Shown piece by piece: positions 1 to 7,800 of a stretch of DNA of 10,360 nucleotides. Source of the DNA: CAYNUJ01 sp964573255 (lineage in GTDB: Bacteria > Bacteroidota > Ignavibacteria > Ignavibacteriales > Melioribacteraceae). Location of the stretch: NCBI GenBank assembly GCA_964573255.1, contig CAZNJB010000067.1, forward strand, positions 1-10,360, written 5' to 3'. The stretch's first letter is position 1, and every line of letters begins with the position of its first letter. The position numbers and the translations under genes were made by a program. A model generated the notes under the pieces. It searched no databases and had not been told where the DNA came from. It was given only the letters and a program-made list of their open reading frames with translations.

Positions 1-2
1 CC

Positions 3-29
3 GGTGGAGTGATTGAAAGGGGAGAGTAA
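3..29 (+). CDS. Possible 3' end of an upstream gene (8 codons plus stop)
   Basis: Frame 3 reads GGVIERGE and then TAA at 27-29; the other two forward frames stop within the first 16 bases. A stem-loop begins directly after this TAA, which is where a gene end would be expected. Eight codons are far too few to name a product, and the open frame could be chance. Confidence 0.25.
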   Translation, partial: GGVIERGE

Positions 30-31
30 TA

Positions 32-67
32 AAATAATTTTCTTTATAAAAATTATTTATTATTTTT
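32..67 (+). terminator. A/T-only stem-loop with T-run, possible terminator
   Basis: Bases 32-41 (AAATAATTTT) pair perfectly with 49-58 (AAAATTATTT) around a 7-base loop, and a T-rich run follows (59-67, ending in five T). The layout is that of an intrinsic terminator just after the TAA at 27-29. The stem has no G:C pair, so it would be weak, and in such A+T-rich DNA a 10-bp A/T stem can arise by chance. Confidence 0.35.
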
Positions 68-82
68 CCGCTTAAAATTACC

Positions 83-89
83 GGAGGTG
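83..89 (+). promoter_or_regulatory. Shine-Dalgarno-like GGAGGTG fused to the GTG start
   Basis: GGAGG (83-87) runs straight into the GTG (87-89) that is the only ATG, GTG or TTG codon in frame before the conserved part of the HNH gene. A normal spacer of 5-9 bases would put initiation near 93-98, where the in-frame codons are TTC and GAA. Either GTG 87 is used with poor spacing, or a rare start codon is used, or the GGAGG is coincidental. Confidence 0.35.
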
Positions 90-623
90 CGGTTCGAAAC
101 TGCAAATAAAACAAATGGTTTTCTTGGAAGGAGAGTTTTACTTCTCAATCAAAGTTACGAACCTTTGGCAATATGCACCGTAAAAAAAGCAATCATTCTT
201 CTATTCCTGGACAAAGCGCATATTGTCGCAAAAAGGGACGATGAATTTTTACACTCTGCAAAAACTGCTTTCCCATTTCCAACTGTTATTCGCTTGAATA
301 ATTATGTTAATGTTCCTTTTCGTCATGCGATTCTAACGAGGAAGAATATTATCAAGCGTGATGGACATAAGTGCGCATACTGTGGAAGAAATGATATACC
401 TTTAACTGTGGATCATATTATTCCCAAAGCAAGAGGAGGAAAAGATAATTGGGAAAACTTGGTCTGTGCTTGTTTTAGATGCAACAATAAGAAGGGGAAT
501 AAAACGCCTGAAGAAGCAGGAATGACTTTGAAAGTTAAACCTTACGTTCCGAATAGAATATTATTTATAAAGCACGCTTCAAAAACAATTGACGATACAT
601 GGCGACCTTACCTTTTTGAATAA
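87..623 (+). CDS. HNH endonuclease family protein
   Basis: This 178-residue protein belongs to the common single-domain HNH nuclease family found across Bacteroidota/Chlorobi and many other bacteria. Its in vivo role is not well defined. The N-terminal part (about 16-90) has the family's usual 'VLLLNQSYEPLAICTVKKA' segment, ahead of the nuclease core at about 90-136. In the core, zinc ligands C96-x2-C99 and C129-x2-C132 frame the ββα-metal site. D109-H110 is the catalytic DH pair, followed by P113 and the G117-G118 turn; N124 is the central Asn. The last HNH position appears to be N133 rather than His, giving the HNN variant common in this family. The length is normal and no neighbouring methylase or restriction subunit is seen, so a restriction-modification role is not supported. 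GTG at 87 is the only usual start codon in the open frame, which opens after the TAA at 30-32. No convincing own promoter is seen, so read-through from upstream is possible. Confidence 0.9.
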   Translation: MRFETANKTNGFLGRRVLLLNQSYEPLAICTVKKAIILLFLDKAHIVAKRDDEFLHSAKTAFPFPTVIRLNNYVNVPFRHAILTRKNIIKRDGHKCAYCGRNDIPLTVDHIIPKARGGKDNWENLVCACFRCNNKKGNKTPEEAGMTLKVKPYVPNRILFIKHASKTIDDTWRPYLFE

Positions 624-737
624 TGTAAAAAATAATTAAACCATGTGTTGTCTTTAGAAGTCACGTATTCAACCAATTACTTCAAATTAAAAATCTACGG
701 TATTTAGTTTTCCATTTATCATTATTTTTCAAATGAC

Positions 738-766
738 TTGCTTATTAATAAAAAAAGGGATATAAT
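738..766 (+). promoter_or_regulatory. Candidate sigma70 promoter for the histidine kinase (distal)
   Basis: TTGCTT (738-743), a 17-base spacer and a perfect TATAAT (761-766). The transcript would start near 773 and run about 160 bases before the kinase ATG at 936. The background is very A+T-rich, so TATAAT alone means little; the correctly spaced -35 box raises the odds. Confidence 0.45.
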
Positions 767-818
767 GTAATATTATAAAACTATGCAAATAGTATTTTTT
801 GGGCAAATAAGATAAATT

Positions 819-847
819 ATTACATCTTCTCCCTATATAGATATAAT
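819..847 (+). promoter_or_regulatory. Candidate sigma70 promoter for the histidine kinase (proximal)
   Basis: A perfect TATAAT (842-847) is preceded at 17 bases by ATTACA (819-824), a 4-of-6 match to TTGACA. It would give a leader of about 80 bases. It is weaker in the -35 box than the site at 738-766; both could be used. Confidence 0.3.
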
Positions 848-935
848 AAAAGAATAGAATCATAATATACTCCACCTCTGCAATTGTGCCCCGAGTATAA
901 GCAAATTGATTTTATAAATAAACAATTACATATAG

Positions 936-3818
936 ATGAATACTTTTATTTTAATGGGGTATATTTGCTCAATATTCTCCTTTCTATTTCTGAATATTAA
1001 AAAGCACAACGTATCTTTTTATATTGGGATACTTTCATCGATTATAGGTCTGACTATTCTATCCCAAGTGCTATTCAACTTTACATTTAATTTAGTTGAT
1101 GTATTATGGGTAGGAAAATTATTTCAGAATAATCTATGTTATTTGTACGCAATTACAATTACTCTGTTCGGCTTTACTGCCATTGTATTATCAATTCCCA
1201 AGTACTCTAGAAAATTCTCTTACATACTCTTTTCTATTGGAACACTAATTTTATCTTTCGGAATAACACGTTTAATAGCATATCTATTTGAGATACCATT
1301 GCTGTTATTTGATGATGTTAAAATATCTTTTGTAGCTTCAATTTTTAATAGTGTAATCGGTATTGGTATAATAGTAAGTGTAAGAAATCACTTCGAAGAA
1401 AAATTAATCAAATCAGATAAACTAAGACTAATTATCATTGGAATTTTTGGTTTCGTTATGTCTGTTACTATTTGGCAGGCTCTACTTGGAGAGCAAATGT
1501 TACAGAACAAAAAAATTATTGAAACAGATTTAGTTCAAATAAAAAATGTTTTTGAAAGTGAATTTAAATCTAGTATTTCAGCTCTTAGCAGAATGGTTAA
1601 AAGGTGGCAGGTGCAGCATCGTATCCCAAAGTCGATATGGCAGCAGGATGCAAATTTGTACATTGAAAATTATAGTTATTTAAGTGCTATTCAATTATTT
1701 GATCCCGATTATATTTTATTAGGCGAAGTCCTATCAGATAAACATATATATAAAGTAAACGAGAATCCTTTTCTGAAAGAAAAAAGAGATTCATTATTCC
1801 AAGAAGCAAAGCAGACTAAGACTATTCAAATGTTAAGTGGAAAATTTCTTCAGAACGAAAAATTGGGTTTGCAAGTTATATTACCCGTCTTTATCGATAA
1901 TAATTTTGACGGTGTATTAATTGCTACATTTTCTCTTGATGAATTATTCAAACAAATATTTGAAAGGTATTATTTCTATAACTATTCAAATGAAGTGTAT
2001 CATAATGACAATAAAATATTCTCTAATATAAGTAACCCCGTTAAGAATGAATCAGCTTTACTGCATTCGATTAATGCAAATATATTAAATGAAGAATTTT
2101 TGCTATTAACCTCTAAATTGCCAAATAGATATTTCTTTAATGAATCACTATTACCAGAGTTTGTTTTTTTAAATGGTATTTCGATAACAATTATTTTAGT
2201 TTTCCTTTTTTACCATTCTTATAAAAGAAAATTGCAAACCAAAGAATTATCAAAGGTCAATCAATATCTGAATAATGAAATTAAAAAGAGAAAAGAGGCT
2301 GAAGAGAAAATAAAACATGCCCATAATAAAATAGAAGATCTTGTTAACACGGTTAATGGTATAGTTTGGGAAGCCGATGCTAAAAACTTTCGGTTCACTT
2401 TTGTTAGTGAGCAAGCCCATAGAATACTTGGGTATCCAACGGAAAGGTGGATTAATGAACCAAAATTCTGGCAAAATCACATACATCCGGATGATAGGGA
2501 ATGGGTGGTATCTTTCTGCTCCAGAGCTACTGAGGAGAAAAAATCGCATCAATTCGAATATCGTATGATTGCCGCCGATGGAAATGTAATTTGGCTAAAT
2601 GACATAGTCGTTGTTGTTCTGAAAGATGGTGAACCGGAAGTTCTGCGTGGTATAATGGTGGATTTAACCGAACGGAAGCAGGCTGAAGAGATGCTTACTA
2701 AACTTTCTATATCTGTTGAGCAGGCAGCTGATAGTATAATAATTACCGATCTAAATGGGGTAATAGAGTATGCAAATAAGTCCTTCTTCGAATTAACCGG
2801 ATACTCAAAAGAAGAAGTTCTTGGCAAGACTCCAAGAATTGTAAAATCCGGTAAGCATAATAAGAAATATTATAAAAAGCTTTGGGATACAATTCTTTCC
2901 GGGAAAACTTTTAAAGGAGTGCTAATTAATAAGAAGAAGAACGGTGAGTTATACTATTCACAGTCTACAATTATTCCAATGAAAGATAAAAGAGGAAAGA
3001 TAATAAACTTTGTTAATACATCTAAAGATATTACCACTCAAATTAAAGCTGAAGAAAAACTTAAAGCAGCAAAAGAAAAAGCCGAAGAATTGAACCGGCT
3101 CAAAACAAACTTTATGGCAAATATGAGTCACGAATTAAGAACACCTTTGGTTGGTATTTTAGGTTTTGCAGAATTGATAAAAAATGAATCTACCGATTCG
3201 GAAGCTAAAGAATTTGCAGAATATATCTTTGATTCAGGGAACAGACTAATTAAAACATTAAGCTCAATTCTTGATTTCAGTAAAATTGAAAATAATAAAC
3301 TAAAACCGATTTTTGAAAAAGTAGAATTATGCACCTTAATTAGTAAAGAATTTATGCTTTTTACAAAACAAGCGGAAGAGAAAAATTTAGATTACAAATT
3401 AAATCTAAAAGTTAAATCTATCAAATTAAAATCCGATGGGAGGCTTCTAAGGGCTATAGTAAACCATTTAATTGATAATGCTATTAAATATACTGTGAAG
3501 GGATTTGTAGAAGTTGAGATTGATAAGACAAAAGATGATTTGGCAGAATATTGTTTAATAAAAGTAAAAGACAGTGGAATAGGAATTAAGAAAGATTCCC
3601 TGGATATAATTTTTGAAGAATTCCGTCAGGAAAGCGAAGGTACTAATAGAAAATATGAAGGTTCCGGGTTAGGACTCAGTATTGTTAGAAAGTTCGTGGC
3701 TCTTCTAAAGGGTAAAATAGAGGTAGAAAGTAAACCAGGAAAGGGTAGTTGTTTTATAATAAGAATACCAATAAAACTTTCTAAGAGTAAGAAGAAAAAA
3801 GGGGATATTATTAAATAA
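936..3818 (+). CDS. Membrane sensor histidine kinase with CHASE-like sensor and two PAS domains
   Basis: The 960-residue protein is an inner-membrane sensor kinase expected to autophosphorylate on His and pass the phosphate to a response regulator. Six hydrophobic segments come first (about 3-20, 28-48, 65-86, 94-113, 128-148, 163-183). An extracytoplasmic region follows (about 186-404); its start resembles CHASE-type sensors, with a Met-x3-Arg-Trp motif (M220-W224), the segment around W235 to Y242, and F255-D256-P257-D258. A seventh membrane segment (407-426) leads to a charged coiled coil (430-470), PAS-1 of the PAS_3 type (about 467-578, with W478 and H517-PDD) and PAS-2 (about 588-700). 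After another short coiled coil comes HisKA, with the H-box around H732 (SHELRTP). HATPase_c then shows the N-box N843 to N848, G1 box D879-S-G-I-G, F-box F893-E-E-F and G2 box G909-S-G-L-G-L. No receiver domain follows. An in-frame TAG precedes ATG 936 directly, so this is the earliest start; no Shine-Dalgarno is seen. The signal and partner regulator are unknown. Confidence 0.93.
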   Translation: MNTFILMGYICSIFSFLFLNIKKHNVSFYIGILSSIIGLTILSQVLFNFTFNLVDVLWVGKLFQNNLCYLYAITITLFGFTAIVLSIPKYSRKFSYILFSIGTLILSFGITRLIAYLFEIPLLLFDDVKISFVASIFNSVIGIGIIVSVRNHFEEKLIKSDKLRLIIIGIFGFVMSVTIWQALLGEQMLQNKKIIETDLVQIKNVFESEFKSSISALSRMVKRWQVQHRIPKSIWQQDANLYIENYSYLSAIQLFDPDYILLGEVLSDKHIYKVNENPFLKEKRDSLFQEAKQTKTIQMLSGKFLQNEKLGLQVILPVFIDNNFDGVLIATFSLDELFKQIFERYYFYNYSNEVYHNDNKIFSNISNPVKNESALLHSINANILNEEFLLLTSKLPNRYFFNESLLPEFVFLNGISITIILVFLFYHSYKRKLQTKELSKVNQYLNNEIKKRKEAEEKIKHAHNKIEDLVNTVNGIVWEADAKNFRFTFVSEQAHRILGYPTERWINEPKFWQNHIHPDDREWVVSFCSRATEEKKSHQFEYRMIAADGNVIWLNDIVVVVLKDGEPEVLRGIMVDLTERKQAEEMLTKLSISVEQAADSIIITDLNGVIEYANKSFFELTGYSKEEVLGKTPRIVKSGKHNKKYYKKLWDTILSGKTFKGVLINKKKNGELYYSQSTIIPMKDKRGKIINFVNTSKDITTQIKAEEKLKAAKEKAEELNRLKTNFMANMSHELRTPLVGILGFAELIKNESTDSEAKEFAEYIFDSGNRLIKTLSSILDFSKIENNKLKPIFEKVELCTLISKEFMLFTKQAEEKNLDYKLNLKVKSIKLKSDGRLLRAIVNHLIDNAIKYTVKGFVEVEIDKTKDDLAEYCLIKVKDSGIGIKKDSLDIIFEEFRQESEGTNRKYEGSGLGLSIVRKFVALLKGKIEVESKPGKGSCFIIRIPIKLSKSKKKKGDIIK

Positions 3819-3971
3819 TGATAAATGTAAGGAATGAAAATTTTTAATTAAAATTCACTGATAATTTACTCAAAAATGACGAGACAGTTAATTTAGAAAG
3901 TATTGGTTAAAAAATGGCTCAGTTTTGTCTCAGTATTAATTGTACCATCAAAATGTGTGAAAATGAAATAG

Positions 3972-4044
3972 TGGAGCTAACCGGGCTCGAACCGGTGACC
4001 TTTTGACTGCCAGTCAAACGCTCTCCCAACTGAGCTATAGCCCC
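3972..4044 (-). tRNA. tRNA-Ala (anticodon GGC)
   Basis: Read on the minus strand from 4044, all four arms fold. The acceptor stem is GGGGCTA with TAGCTCC, the D-arm GCTC/GAGC and the anticodon stem TTTGA/TCAAA. The seven-base anticodon loop CTGGCAG puts GGC at positions 34-36, and the T-arm ACCGG/CCGGT encloses TTCGAAC. A G3:U70 wobble pair, the classic alanine identity element, lies in the acceptor stem and confirms the assignment. The discriminator base is A73. The next bases are CTA, so the 3' CCA is not encoded and must be added by nucleotidyltransferase. The gene is convergent with the kinase and has its own promoter upstream. Confidence 0.97.
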
Positions 4045-4083
4045 AATAAATTTATGAACATGATTGTAAAAAATTACCTTGCA

Positions 4084-4112
4084 AATTTAGATAAGTGAGG
4101 TATGATTGTCAA
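4084..4112 (-). promoter_or_regulatory. Sigma70 promoter of tRNA-Ala
   Basis: On the minus strand a perfect TTGACA (4112-4107) is followed by a 17-base spacer and TAAATT (4089-4084), 4 of 6 to TATAAT. It lies between the end of the HTH gene (4173) and the tRNA, about 40 bases ahead of the mature tRNA 5' end. This fits a short leader removed by RNase P. Confidence 0.6.
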
Positions 4113-4172
4113 TTCAAAATAATAAATATATTTTATTTATTATAAGTAATTTTTAATTAACAAACTAGAGAA

Positions 4173-4712
4173 TCAGATATCTAATTTATTTATCTCTGAT
4201 TTGATTTGTTTGACGATTGTTTCGTATCGAATCAGTTCTCTTTCAAGTTTATAAACTCTGTAACTTTCCAATGATTCCGCACCACCCAATAGCCAATTTA
4301 TATCGCAGCCTAGCTTTAATAATTTTATCAGTATTTTTGTCCCGGGTTCTCTTCTGCCGGATACATATTGCTGAAGTTGTTGTGGGGATATTTTCATTGC
4401 TCCGGCTAATGCTTTTAGGGTTTTATATTTTCTTTTTGCAAATATCCGAATTCTTTCGCCTATACCCAGATGAAGGTTCTCTTCACTGAATAAATCAACT
4501 TCTTCTTTATTTTTATCGTGGAATAAATCTAACTCAAGTTGATAGTCATTGATAATTTTTTTAATCTCTTTGTAGATGTCTTCTTCTAATCGTGGGGCTT
4601 CATTCAGGAGATAGGAGAGTGTTTGAATTTTCATATTAAGTTTATCGGAAAGCCAGCTAAGCTTAATTCCGTATGTTTGTAAAAGAAATCTAATCTCTTC
4701 CTGTTTATTCAA
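4173..4712 (-). CDS. Tandem helix-turn-helix (XRE-like) transcriptional regulator
   Basis: This 179-residue, probably cytoplasmic DNA-binding protein has two HTH-like regions. The second (about 82-143) is a standard Cro/CI-type HTH: 'LKALAGAMKISPQQLQQYVSG' at about 99-119, then the family's 'P.....LLKLGCDINWLLGG' ending. The first (about 5-58), 'KLSWLSDKLNMKIQTLSYLLN', has the same L..LSDKL....TLS.LLN spacing but is more diverged. A 25-residue charged spacer (about 59-82) separates them. The C-terminal helix (about 151-178) has heptad-like hydrophobic spacing and may dimerise. TTG at 4712 is the only usual start available, because an in-frame TAA lies two codons upstream, and it has TGAGGT at 5 bases. 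The target genes are unknown. No phage genes lie nearby, so a prophage repressor is not favoured despite the CI-like fold. A regulator of the downstream tRNA is unlikely, since that has its own promoter. Confidence 0.82.
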   Translation of the reverse strand: MNKQEEIRFLLQTYGIKLSWLSDKLNMKIQTLSYLLNEAPRLEEDIYKEIKKIINDYQLELDLFHDKNKEEVDLFSEENLHLGIGERIRIFAKRKYKTLKALAGAMKISPQQLQQYVSGRREPGTKILIKLLKLGCDINWLLGGAESLESYRVYKLERELIRYETIVKQIKSEINKLDI

Positions 4713-4717
4713 TGTTT

Positions 4718-4723
4718 ACCTCA
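4718..4723 (-). promoter_or_regulatory. Shine-Dalgarno TGAGGT supporting the TTG start of the HTH gene
   Basis: On the minus strand TGAGGT lies 5 bases before TTG 4712. With the in-frame stop just upstream (4716-4718), it fixes TTG as the start. The next in-frame Met (residue 27) would cut into the first HTH. Confidence 0.7.
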
Positions 4724-4800
4724 TAAAGATTCAAAGATCACTAAATCAATATAATAAAAAATAGTGTTTTTTCTGAAATTGAGGCAACGGGATGAGATGA

Positions 4801-4839
4801 TTTAAAAAGAAAAAGGCTGCCTTATTCAGACAGCCTTTT
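4801..4839 (-). terminator. Rho-independent terminator of the T9SS cargo operon
   Basis: On the minus strand a perfect 9-bp stem AAAAGGCTG/CAGCCTTTT (4839-4831 with 4819-4811) encloses an 11-base loop, and the T-rich TCTTTTTAAA tail follows. It begins 15 bases after the TAA of the 1275-residue gene and before the HTH gene, so the HTH gene is probably a separate transcript. Confidence 0.85.
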
Positions 4840-4853
4840 GGGGGAAAATTAGC

Positions 4854-7800
4854 TTATTTTACAAGCATCATCTTCTTAGTAATAACTTTATTATTGGAAG
4901 TTAATCTGTAAATATAAGTTCCACTAGCAAGACGGCTTGCATTAAAACTATATTGATAAATACCCGCTTTAAGTAATTCATTTCGAACAAGTACTGCAAC
5001 TTCTCGACCGAGAATATCATAAATTCTCAAGTCAACTACTTGTTCATTCGGCAATCCAAAACGAATTGTTGTCGATGGATTGAACGGGTTAGGATAGTTT
5101 TGATCAACGAAGAATTTCTTCGGTATCAATTCTTCTCTTACACCCGTGTATTTATCTACTATAGTTACAACTATTGTATCAACACTTGCAACAATCGGTT
5201 CTGAAGGTTTCTGACTTGTTGTATTAAGGGTAATCATGAAAGTTGCAGAATCTGCACCGTTTAACATATTGAGCAGATCTTGTCCGTTTTGAGTTAATAC
5301 AGTATCTGCACCCATATTGTCAGAAAGTTCAGCAGTAACATTACCATTTTCGTCGATAATTATTACTTGATATAATAACGGATCTCCGTTCAGATCAACT
5401 GCAGGGTGCCATACTAATGAATAATCTGCATTAACGTCGGTCACCTCTGTAATTTGACCATCGACATTGGTATGTATATCATCTGTAAAGAAGAAATTAG
5501 GATTCGGTGATACATCTACTCCTTGATCGAGGTCAGAATAGAATCTGAACATAATTTGATAACCAGCATCACGTGGATCACTAGTATCAAATTGACCAAC
5601 TATACCAACAAAATCAATTGGCCAAGTTGGTTCCGGATTATCATCAAGATCAGTATCGCGATCTATTCTAGCAACGAAATCGTGATATCCATCCCATAGA
5701 GTGAGATTGGCATTGCTACCTGATGGCCAAGAACCGTCTAATAATGTAACTCCATTGAATTTAACTAAAGAGCCTTCATAAGCTTCAGGATTTGCAAGAT
5801 ATTCTTCAACAGTCAATTCAATTGGATCGGGTACGGTTCCCAAACCTAAATTAACGATGTTAGATACTTCCAATTCGGTTAAACCGTTATATTGGGAAAC
5901 AGTACCTGTAACTAGTACTCTCTGTCCAATGCTGAGCATTGTTGAATCATTACCACCTTGATAGAGGAATATACCTCCGGTAGCATCTTGTACATAATAA
6001 TTCAAGGAAGACGAGCTATATCTTGGTGAAGTAACTACAGCATCGATTGAAAATTCTTGACCGATGTTATCGGGTACGAAGTCATTATCTGCATCAACAC
6101 GTACATCAGCAATAGGCGTAGTTTGAACAGTAAGGACATCAAGAATTACCAAAGGTACTTGTGGATCACTACCGGTAGCAGGACCACGAGCATAATCTGA
6201 AGTATAAAGTACTTCTAATTCTGGATCGTCATCAAGATTAGCAACATTGATAACTTCATATTGTGTGTGTGTAGTATTCAGTTCTTGGTCAATAACTTCA
6301 CCGTTGTAATTAGCCGGATCAAGAACATCACCGCCTAAAAACTCAACTCTGTAAATTTGTCCGTTTGGTGTACTCTGTCTGGAACCGGTAACGAATTCAA
6401 TATTTCCATCACCGTCAATATCACCTACGGCACCACCATTAAGTCTGTTACCGCCAACATCAGCGAAATCCCAGGCTTCTGTTCCAACCCAAGCTCCGTT
6501 CATCCATTTAAGAACTCGAACCTTAGCATCATACCAATCGGCTACAAAAACTTCTTCGAGTCCATCTCCGTCGATGTCTGCAGCAGACGCAGATAAGAAT
6601 GAACCATTTACAACACCGGGTTGTGAAGGACGAATAACCCATTCGCCATTTTCGTATGAAATTGTTTGTATGTCACCACCGCTGTTGAAGAAGTGAGCCA
6701 TGCCGTTAGCTATAACCATATCCCATCTTCTTCCAGCATCTGCTTTTAATGTATCGCTATAATGACCTACAACAACTGGGAATGCGCCTGTCGAAAGCCC
6801 GCGTTGGTAAGCAGTAGTATAAAATACTTCATCGGAATTATCACTATCTATATCAGCGAAAGTAATAACTTCAAAATTACCGGCACCTGCTTCAGGAGAA
6901 ATACCCTGATCAAGAACAGATAAGGTATAACTTGCAGGATCATCAATTGCGCCGCTACCATTATATTCTAAACGAGCTATAATATCAGAATTGCGACCGC
7001 CCATAATATAGTCAACATTTCCGTCACCATCAATATCACCAGCATTTCCACCAGGAGCTCTGGAAATGCCAACATCTGCTAAATCAGCTAATTCTGTTAC
7101 AATAAGCAAAGAATCACCTGCAACATCTTCTTGCAACAAGTAAACTTTTGCAGGAGTAGAATAATTTACTGCTAATATTTCCTCTGTACCGTCATTATCT
7201 ATATCGACAGTAGTCATACTCTTGAATGACCAGAAAGGAACAGTTTGCGGTGCGCTTTCGGTATAATTAGTTCCATCAAAACTTACTTTTATAATATTAT
7301 TGTTCCAGCTATTGACATAGATATTATTGCCAATGATAGCCATATCTCTGTATACGCTGCTTCCAGCTGCTGCACCGGTACCATGAGCTTCTAAAGTCCA
7401 AGTTTCGCTACCGTCACCGTTATCAGGAATATTATCTACGCTAGCAACTAACCAGCCATAATAGTCTGTTCTTTCTGCAAGAACTATTTCTTCAGTTCCA
7501 TCGCCATCAAAATCGAGAACTTCTACGTTCAACGGACGCATTTCGGAACTTTCGGCTACATCGTAATCCCAATAAGCATTGGGCAAGTAGTTGCCGGAGC
7601 CATCATCAACACCCATAACGTCAGAACTATCGCCGGCAGCTTCAAAAACAACAACTCTTGCCGGGGTAGTTGAAGTACCACTCAAATTATTGATAATGTG
7701 CCAAACAACTTCCATTTTACCATCACCATCCAAATCGGCTTTGTCTAATGAAGGCCAAGTATTTTGAGCATCGATGAGGGAACCTATATCTGTTTGCCAA

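Larger units (their letters stand above)
624..935. other. 312-base A+T-rich intergenic region
   Basis: No gene-like reading frame or RNA gene is recognisable here. The region holds two sigma70-like promoter candidates pointing at the histidine kinase (738-766 and 819-847), a short inverted repeat TATAAT/ATTATA (761-766 with 772-777) over the first -10 box, and two copies of GCAAATA (785-791 and 803-809). No G+C-rich terminator follows the HNH gene. If the first promoter is used, the kinase mRNA would have a leader of roughly 160 bases with no Shine-Dalgarno sequence. Confidence 0.6.

Noticed and set aside
2250..2827. Open frames opposite or overlapping the kinase (minus 2250-2552 and 2549-2827, plus 2377-2568)
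   Set aside because: They lie inside the PAS-coding region of the kinase, show no family motif and have no ribosome binding site; they are frame shadows.
3600..3818. Hybrid kinase with C-terminal receiver
   Set aside because: The protein ends about 45 residues after the G2 box with a Lys/Ser-rich tail; there is no room for a receiver domain.
3839..3855. AATTTT/AAAATT stem as terminator of the kinase
   Set aside because: Only six A/T pairs and no following T-run; expected by chance at this base composition.
4217..4489. Plus-strand 90-codon open frame opposite the HTH gene
   Set aside because: The minus strand encodes a recognisable HTH protein with a ribosome binding site; the plus frame is hydrophobic by shadow composition only.
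3972..4712. tRNA-Ala plus CI-like regulator as a prophage or integrative element boundary
   Set aside because: No integrase, no phage structural genes and no duplicated tRNA 3' end were found in the window; the tRNA has its own promoter and looks native.
6357..6596. Plus-strand frames inside the cargo genes (6357-6596, 9079-9309, 9940-10149)
   Set aside because: They are antisense to clear calcium-loop and propeller coding sequence and have no motif of their own.
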